Made by a program: the position numbers and the translations under genes. Shown one piece after another: positions 23,285 through 27,718 of a stretch of DNA of 27,718 nt. Source of the stretch: QHCE01 sp041743105 (GTDB lineage: Bacteria; Actinomycetota; Actinomycetes; Mycobacteriales; QHCE01). Location: the NCBI GenBank assembly GCA_041743105.1, contig JBGTNI010000103.1:1-27718 (forward strand). The letters are read 5' to 3'. Numbering within the stretch: the stretch's first letter is position 1; each line of letters opens with the position of its first letter. The notes beneath the pieces are model-generated. The model did not search any database. It saw only the letters and a list, made by a program, of their open reading frames with translations, and had not been told where the DNA came from.

Positions 23285-23689
23285 TCAGCTGGCGCTGGGT
23301 ACGGGCATTGCGGTTTGTAGGCCTGCTTCTTGGGCGATTCTTGTCAACCGCTGATCGTATGTAATGAACGATGTAAGAGTCGTACCGAGGTTTTGTGCGG
23401 AAGCCAGATGTAGTGCGTCAAGGCTGCGTAAGCCGGGGTAAGGCAGCTTGCCCGCAGCGGCTAGTACCGGGCGTACAGGGAGCAGGAGCGTGTCGGTGAG
23501 GAGTTCATCGGCCTGGGCGTGAGTTTCGGCATCGACGCGGAGCTGGACCAATGCTCGGTGGGTTTCGACGATGGTGATCTCACTGGATAGCGTGCGTTGC
23601 CCGGCTTGGACGAGGTGCTGAGCCAGCGCTGCGCTTTCCGCTTCGGCGATCACGAGCTTGATCAAGGCACAGGAGTCGAGGTAGATCAC
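23285..23689 (-). CDS. vapC: PIN-domain ribonuclease toxin (VapC family), module 2
   Basis: A 134-aa PIN-domain protein beginning MIYLDSCALIKL. The acidic active-site residues are Asp5, Glu42 (ITIVETHRA), Asp91 (SLDALHLASA) and Asp112 (ITYDQRLT), all present. This belongs to a different VapC subgroup from module 1, with LDALHLASA in the third motif. The ATG overlaps the antitoxin stop by 4 nt. It lies between mrx1 and the acetyltransferase gene, where the conserved mrx1-uvrD2 order is interrupted. Confidence 0.9.
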   Translation of the reverse strand: MIYLDSCALIKLVIAEAESAALAQHLVQAGQRTLSSEITIVETHRALVQLRVDAETHAQADELLTDTLLLPVRPVLAAAGKLPYPGLRSLDALHLASAQNLGTTLTSFITYDQRLTRIAQEAGLQTAMPVPSAS

Positions 23690-23994
23690 GAACGGCTCTG
23701 GTCACGTAGCACTATGACGGTTTCGGACGCGCTTGGTGATCCCGTGGGGAGATTGCTCTGTGGCCCGCGTTGTACGCGTGTCATAAAGCGATCATGGCAC
23801 TCGCGCCAATCGGAAGGAATGTCTCCGGCGACGGCAAGAGCGTCGAGCGTGACTTCTTCCGGGTCAGGTGCGGTCATAACCGCTACTGGAACACCGCGCC
23901 GGGTAACTTCAACCCGGTTACCGGCCTTGAGTGTTGCGAGCACGCCATCGGGTTTCTGCTGAAGGTCCCGCCATGGTATTCGAACCGTCGACAT
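23686..23994 (-). CDS. vapB: Phd/YefM-like antitoxin (VapB), module 2
   Basis: A 102-aa antitoxin with the N-terminal DNA-binding Phd-like core: WRDLQQKPDGVLATLKAGN, then VEVTRRGVPVAVMTAP. The C-terminal half (DWRECHDRFMTRVQRG and the Ser/Thr tail) would contact the toxin. The start ATG 23994 is 6 nt after a -10 box TATGCT, and inverted half-sites overlap this promoter, consistent with self-repression. The GNAT gene is divergent. Confidence 0.85.
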   Translation of the reverse strand: MSTVRIPWRDLQQKPDGVLATLKAGNRVEVTRRGVPVAVMTAPDPEEVTLDALAVAGDIPSDWRECHDRFMTRVQRGPQSNLPTGSPSASETVIVLRDQSRS

Positions 23995-23996
23995 GA

Positions 23997-24038
23997 TAAC
24001 AGCATACTACTTACGCTAACGAAGATTGTCTGCTGTTA
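23997..24038 (-). promoter_or_regulatory. vapBC-2 leaderless promoter with inverted operator half-sites
   Basis: TAACAGCA (23997-24004) and TGCTGTTA (24031-24038) are perfect 8-bp inverted repeats with 34 bp between centres, about three helical turns. The minus-strand -10 box TATGCT (24006 to 24001) lies within the first half-site and ends 6 nt before ATG 23994, so the mRNA should start at the ATG. Binding of VapBC here would occlude the promoter. Confidence 0.55.
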
Positions 24039-24110
24039 GCACATATTTTTCTGCAATCATATGCAATATTTGCTTACACATGAAGTTGCGTCATCGAGGT
24101 CGGTTGCTGG

Positions 24111-24116
24111 GATACT
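24111..24116 (+). promoter_or_regulatory. -10 box of the GNAT acetyltransferase gene
   Basis: GATACT ends 7 nt before ATG 24124, giving a leaderless or one-base-leader transcript. TTGCGT at 24086-24091 is a possible -35 with a long 19-nt spacer. It supports ATG 24124 over the in-frame start at 24061. Confidence 0.4.
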
Positions 24117-24123
24117 CCGGTGT

Positions 24124-24903
24124 ATGACAGGCGAAGTCAATGCGGATGCGGAAGGCTTTTTGAAGCTGTGGTTGGAAAATTTAACCGTCTGGCGTGAGTC
24201 TCCCGCGCTCGCGATGGCCGGCGATAGTGTGCGCCGGCCATCGTTTGCCGCGGCCGATTTGGGGCAGGGTTGGTCTCTTTTCAACAGCGCCACTCTGCTG
24301 CAGCCCATCGACGACTCCACCGCGGACCGCGTGCTCATGGAGGTGGAGAGCTTCTATTCCCCTTCTCGGGTGGGGGATATCTTGTTGTGGAGTCCCTGGC
24401 CTACCCCAGACCTGCGGTCGTTTGGTTGGCGGCTATACGACCAACCGTGGCTCATGCATCGAGCAGCCCACGTTGGTTCTGCATTACCAGCTACAGAAGT
24501 TCGCATCGAAGCGGTTCGTAGTGGCACTCAGCTAGGGGAGTTTCTTGACGTAGTGGCAACGGCCTTTCCGTTCGATGACCTTCGAAAGGCCCCTCATTCT
24601 TGGGATGCGCGGGTGCTATCGGATCCACGGATTCACTGCTGGCTCGCCCGTGTTGACACCAAAGCCGTTGCAACGTCGGCGGTGGTCGTCGCTGGGGGTG
24701 TCAACGGGGTCACGCTCGTGGCAACGTTACCCGCCTATCGCGGCAGGGGAATCGCAACGTTACTGGCCGACCATGCGGCGCGAGTTGAGCCTAGCCTCCC
24801 GGCGGGGCTCCTCGCCGGCGATAGACCGCGCCCGGTTTATGAGCGTTTAGGATTTCGGCGGCTACAGCGGTTCACGGTCTGGATCACCTCTCGCAAGGCC
24901 TAG
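24124..24903 (+). CDS. GNAT family N-acetyltransferase
   Basis: A 259-aa protein whose last 110 residues form an acetyl-CoA-binding GNAT domain. The pyrophosphate-binding motif is ATLPAYRGRGIATLLADHA (R/Q-x-x-G-x-G/A), and GDRPRPVYERLGFRRLQRF is the usual C-terminal motif. The N-terminal part has no recognised domain and may be a degenerate first GNAT domain. The substrate is unknown. An in-frame start at 24061 would add 21 residues with no better support. It is divergent from vapBC-2 and convergent with the next hypothetical gene. It belongs to the accessory block between mrx1 and uvrD2. Confidence 0.85.
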   Translation: MTGEVNADAEGFLKLWLENLTVWRESPALAMAGDSVRRPSFAAADLGQGWSLFNSATLLQPIDDSTADRVLMEVESFYSPSRVGDILLWSPWPTPDLRSFGWRLYDQPWLMHRAAHVGSALPATEVRIEAVRSGTQLGEFLDVVATAFPFDDLRKAPHSWDARVLSDPRIHCWLARVDTKAVATSAVVVAGGVNGVTLVATLPAYRGRGIATLLADHAARVEPSLPAGLLAGDRPRPVYERLGFRRLQRFTVWITSRKA

Positions 24904-24921
24904 TACGGCAGCCGTGGCTAA

Positions 24922-25398
24922 TTACCTGTGTGGGCCGCGGCCTGTCGGGCCATTAGCGGTTCCAGGGCGGTTCGTTCCTTGTGAGCGGACGGTGCCCAGA
25001 GCCGATGGGCCTTGCCCTGGAGCAGCGGTTCGCCTCGTCGGCCCAGTCAGTCCCGCGGGCTCACCGCCTGGCCGCTCCGCCGCATCGGGCGAGGTCCTGC
25101 CGCGTGAGGCTCGCACCGCGTTCAGCAAGGCCCCCCATCCGGTGATTCCAGGAGCAGGTAACCGAGACGGTGACGATAGACCCAGCGAGTCGGCATACTC
25201 ATTCCTGGCGTTCTGCAGTTCAGCCAGTACGTCTTCTGGTCCATCGGGGCCGGCCATCGCATAGACCAGCTCGGCAAACCGCAAGCGGAGTTCGGCAGGG
25301 GTTATGCCTCCCGTTGCCTCACGAAGGGCACTGAACGCCGCTGCCCGCTCTGGATGTTTCGCTTGAAGCTGGTGCCACTTTTCTTCGTCGGAGGGCAT
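24922..25398 (-). CDS. Hypothetical protein, 158 aa, disordered C-terminus
   Basis: ATG 25398 has GAAGGAAG 6-7 nt upstream, so it is probably translated. The first 75 residues are charged and helical (EEKWHQLQAKHPERAAAFSALREATGG, split here from its run, then RLRFAELVYAMAGPD). The last 60 are Gly/Pro/Arg/Thr-rich and probably disordered, ending in RGPHR. There is no membrane segment or known motif. It lies 39 nt downstream of the larger unknown gene on the same strand, so the two likely form an operon. Confidence 0.6.
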   Translation of the reverse strand: MPSDEEKWHQLQAKHPERAAAFSALREATGGITPAELRLRFAELVYAMAGPDGPEDVLAELQNARNEYADSLGLSSPSRLPAPGITGWGALLNAVRASRGRTSPDAAERPGGEPAGLTGPTRRTAAPGQGPSALGTVRSQGTNRPGTANGPTGRGPHR

Positions 25399-25437
25399 AC
25401 GAAACTTCCTTCGTGGGTATCTGTAGAACCTGCATTA

Positions 25438-26517
25438 TTAGCGAGACGCTTTCGGGTTCCTACGTGAGATGTCTGTTCTCGGCGACGTTCTGCTACCGGC
25501 TCCCAATCTCAGCCCTACGCGTGGACGAGGCCGCTCAGCTTCTGATACGTCCTTGCCGGTAACTTCGGTTAATCTGCTCATTAAGTCGTTAACAAGCGTT
25601 CGCGATGGATGAGAAGTATCAAAAACGACAGCTCCTTTACCCGCGGCGCTTAGCGCCACAACTTCTTCCCGGTGCGAAGGATCTGTTAATATTGTAAATC
25701 CGTTCGTGGGGCGAGTTACTAAAGTAGCATGTGTCGGTAGGCGATGAGGACCTCGATCGTAGGCGCCAACCACAATTGTGCTTTCGGGAATTCCTGGCTG
25801 CAACAAAACGTTGCCGGCATCAACCATACGTTGCACCGCGTCGTGGCTTGCCGATCGTGCATCGCCTTCCAATCTTCTTAGCCCATTTGCTGCAGCTATC
25901 TCCCTTGCTACCGTGTGCCACACTCCTGGATCGCTTGGCCAATCTGGATTGTTGGCGTTCACCAACCCCACCCGATTCGACAGTCGACCGGAGAAGTAAG
26001 CGTCATTCGCATTTAAGTTGGGGAGAATTACGGCCTTTACCTGCGGAATCCTCCAATGCTCTCCGAATTCATATTCGCAACCCTTGACGTGAGCCAGCGG
26101 GTTATCGAGGTTCAGCGGGGCGACGACCAGATCGAAGGGAAAGTTTTGGAAGTGCTCATAGCCGCCTTCGTCGAGGTCACTTAATCTCTCCGTGAGAGCC
26201 TGAAGAAACCTCTGAAATTCTCCTTGGATATCCGGTTCTCGAGTAATGCTGCTAGGAAAAGCAACCGCTGTCACGTTCTCAGGTGTCGCCGGTGAATCGT
26301 TTATGTGCCGTGCGGTTTTCAGCGCCGCCGCCAGATTTACCCCTGGATCGTCGCTGTCCCCGCCGGCGACTACAACAACCGTGTCTCTCGGCTTGGGAGC
26401 TTTGAACCAAGCCCACGTCAGATCGGTTAGCCCAGACGGGCCTCCAGGTCGTGGAGAAGTAATAAGGCGCGCGCCGTAGCTCTCGGCTGTCGAGCGCAGT
26501 TCGTCGACAGTGGCCAT
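25438..26517 (-). CDS. Uncharacterised protein, 359 aa
   Basis: The start is ATG 26517 (MATVDELRSTAESYG), with GGAAGG about 8 nt upstream. The longer frame from 26670 would overlap the uvrD2 start and is rejected. The protein looks like a folded alpha/beta domain: strand-like VVVVAGGDSDDPGVNLAAAL, FDLVVAPLNLDNP, VKAVILPNLNAND, STIVVGAYDRGPH and GAVVFDTSHPSRT. It ends in a basic Arg/Ser/Pro tail. I do not recognise the family or any catalytic motif. Base composition is visibly more AT-rich than the surrounding genes, suggesting acquisition. It is followed by the 158-aa gene. Confidence 0.6.
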   Translation of the reverse strand: MATVDELRSTAESYGARLITSPRPGGPSGLTDLTWAWFKAPKPRDTVVVVAGGDSDDPGVNLAAALKTARHINDSPATPENVTAVAFPSSITREPDIQGEFQRFLQALTERLSDLDEGGYEHFQNFPFDLVVAPLNLDNPLAHVKGCEYEFGEHWRIPQVKAVILPNLNANDAYFSGRLSNRVGLVNANNPDWPSDPGVWHTVAREIAAANGLRRLEGDARSASHDAVQRMVDAGNVLLQPGIPESTIVVGAYDRGPHRLPTHATLVTRPTNGFTILTDPSHREEVVALSAAGKGAVVFDTSHPSRTLVNDLMSRLTEVTGKDVSEAERPRPRVGLRLGAGSRTSPRTDISRRNPKASR

Positions 26518-26549
26518 TAGTCGACCTTCCATCCCGTCCATCCACGATG

Positions 26550-26564
26550 CGCATATGGTATGCG
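26550..26564. promoter_or_regulatory. Inverted repeat in the divergent uvrD2 promoter region
   Basis: CGCATA-TGG-TATGCG is a 6-bp perfect inverted repeat between the divergent starts at 26517 and 26631. It could be a regulator site for either gene. It does not resemble an actinobacterial LexA box. Confidence 0.35.
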
Positions 26565-26630
26565 ATGGAGTGAAGTCCCGTCGGATTTTTGCGATACAGG
26601 GTCGCCGGCGCTTACTGTCCTCCTGGCACA

Positions 26631-27718
26631 ATGGCCTCGATGACCCCGCCGCCGGCTTCCCCCGCGCCACCGTCCCTCGCTGATGCCTCTGCTGTCCAGG
26701 TGCTTGCCGCGCTGGATGACGATCAACGGACGGCGGTCACCGCACCGGCCGGGCCAGTGTGCATCCTCGCCGGCGCGGGCACCGGCAAGACCCGCGCTAT
26801 CACCCACCGCATCGCGTACCGGGTGTTGACCGGCGCAACAGCACCCCGACATGTGCTAGCGGTGACGTTCACCGCGCGCGCCGCCGGGGAACTACGGGGA
26901 CGACTCCGTGAGCTCGGTGCGCACGGTGTGCAGGCTCGCACGTTTCACGCGGCGGCGCTGCGACAGCTGCGCTATTTTGGGCCGCGCGTCTTCAACGGCA
27001 GATCCGCACCCGAACTGCTCGACACCAAGGTTCGTCTCGTCGCTAAGGCGGCAAACGTCGCCAAGCTGAGTTTGGAGCGCACCGCGCTGCGCGACGTCAC
27101 CAGCGAGATCGAGTGGGCAAAGTCCTCGCTGGTGGAGCCCGACGACTACCCCTCGGCCGCTCAACGGACGCATCGAAGCTCACCGCTGCCAGTCGCACAG
27201 ATCGTGCAGATCTACACCGCCTATGAGCAGGTCAAACGGGCAGCCGGCGTGATCGACTTCGAGGACGTGTTGCGAGCCACGGTTTGGGCGATAGAAGAGC
27301 ACTCCGACGTGGCAGAGCAGGTGCGGGCACAGTACCGACATTTCGTGGTCGATGAGTATCAGGACGTGAACCCGCTGCAACAGCGTCTGTTGCAGGCATG
27401 GCTGGGTGGACGCAACGATCTGTGCGTGGTGGGCGACGCTTCGCAGACCATCTACTCCTTCACCGGGGCCACCTCGTCGTATCTGGCGGACTTCGCGCGG
27501 CAGCATCGCGGCGCCACCGTAGTTCGGCTGCAACGGGACTACCGTTCCACGCCACAGGTGGTGGAGCTGGCCAATCAGGTGATCGCTGCCGCCAGTGGAG
27601 CCCAGGCGCAGCTGCGGCTGCGCCTAGAAGGTCAACGCCCAGCCGGTCCCGCCCCGACGGCGCGGATGTTCGACGACGAACCCGCCGAGGCCGCCGCGGT
27701 GGCGCGGCGTTGTTTGGA
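26631..27718 (+). CDS. uvrD2: UvrD2-type superfamily 1 DNA helicase, N-terminal part (runs off the window)
   Basis: The frame opens at ATG 26631 and is still open at 27718. It has the ordered motifs of an SF1A helicase: Q motif LDDDQRTAVTAPAG, Walker A AGAGTGKT at residues 47-54, motif Ia AVTFTARAAGEL, Walker B VVDEYQDVNPLQQ (DEYQD at 241-245), motif III VVGDASQTIYSFTGA and the Arg motif RLQRDYRST. These proteins unwind DNA 3'-5' in repair. Position near mrx1 matches uvrD2 of mycobacteria (Rv3198c). ATG 26640 (MTPPPASPAPP) is an equally possible start. Neither has a clear ribosome binding site, and TACTGT at 26613-26618 could be a -10 box. Confidence 0.9.
   Translation, partial: MASMTPPPASPAPPSLADASAVQVLAALDDDQRTAVTAPAGPVCILAGAGTGKTRAITHRIAYRVLTGATAPRHVLAVTFTARAAGELRGRLRELGAHGVQARTFHAAALRQLRYFGPRVFNGRSAPELLDTKVRLVAKAANVAKLSLERTALRDVTSEIEWAKSSLVEPDDYPSAAQRTHRSSPLPVAQIVQIYTAYEQVKRAAGVIDFEDVLRATVWAIEEHSDVAEQVRAQYRHFVVDEYQDVNPLQQRLLQAWLGGRNDLCVVGDASQTIYSFTGATSSYLADFARQHRGATVVRLQRDYRSTPQVVELANQVIAAASGAQAQLRLRLEGQRPAGPAPTARMFDDEPAEAAAVARRCL

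Noticed and set aside
26518..26670. N-terminal extension of the unknown 359-aa protein up to 26670
   Set aside because: It would overlap the start of uvrD2, and the extension is Arg/Ser-rich with no conservation signal. ATG 26517 has a good ribosome binding site.
1..27718. tRNA, rRNA, prophage attachment sites and transposase genes
   Set aside because: None could be supported by sequence inspection. The repeat elements carry no ORF.

Overview
The window reads as actinobacterial chromosome. The evidence is an F-type ATP synthase operon preceded by Sua5/TsaC, LMW-phosphatase and AtpI-like genes, a mycoredoxin beside a UvrD2-type helicase, many VapBC modules, GTG starts and several promoters with the -10 box 5-7 nt before the start codon (leaderless style). 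Separate b and delta subunits argue against Mycobacterium, where they are fused. The GC content is high but not extreme. My guess is the Micromonosporales/Glycomycetales side of the phylum, and this is inference only.

Region 1 (1-973) holds two tandem membrane proteins of unknown function with similar C-terminal ends. Region 2 (1012-10719) is a long gene cluster: tsaC/sua5, a low-molecular-weight protein tyrosine phosphatase, an AtpI-like protein, AtpZ, and atpB-E-F-H-A-G-D-C. Most genes overlap or abut. At five junctions the spacing opens up and contains inverted or direct repeats. In two of these (atpH/atpA and atpD/atpC) the same 65-nt core, in opposite orientations, sits in the loop of a long inverted repeat whose arms differ between copies. 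This is the most unusual thing in the window.

Region 3 (10720-11937) is a small toxin-antitoxin patch on the minus strand: vapBC-1 and, just downstream, an orphan ribbon-helix-helix antitoxin-like gene whose start is out of frame. Region 4 (12096-14193, minus) is an OmpR/EnvZ-type two-component system. Region 5 has a large uncharacterised ORF, a PIG-L deacetylase, an MFS transporter of the anion:cation symporter type, and, convergent to it, a divergent IlvD/Edd dehydratase.

Region 6 (19764-22549) is a pair of M16 peptidases: the first has the zinc site, and the second lacks it but carries the Arg/Tyr segment. Then come a small membrane protein and mycoredoxin (minus strand), vapBC-2, a divergent GNAT acetyltransferase, a two-gene minus-strand module of unknown function, and the start of uvrD2, which runs off the right edge. 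In mycobacteria mrx1 and uvrD2 are neighbours, so the roughly 3.4 kb between them here looks like inserted accessory DNA.

No rRNA, tRNA, CRISPR array or insertion sequence with a transposase was seen.
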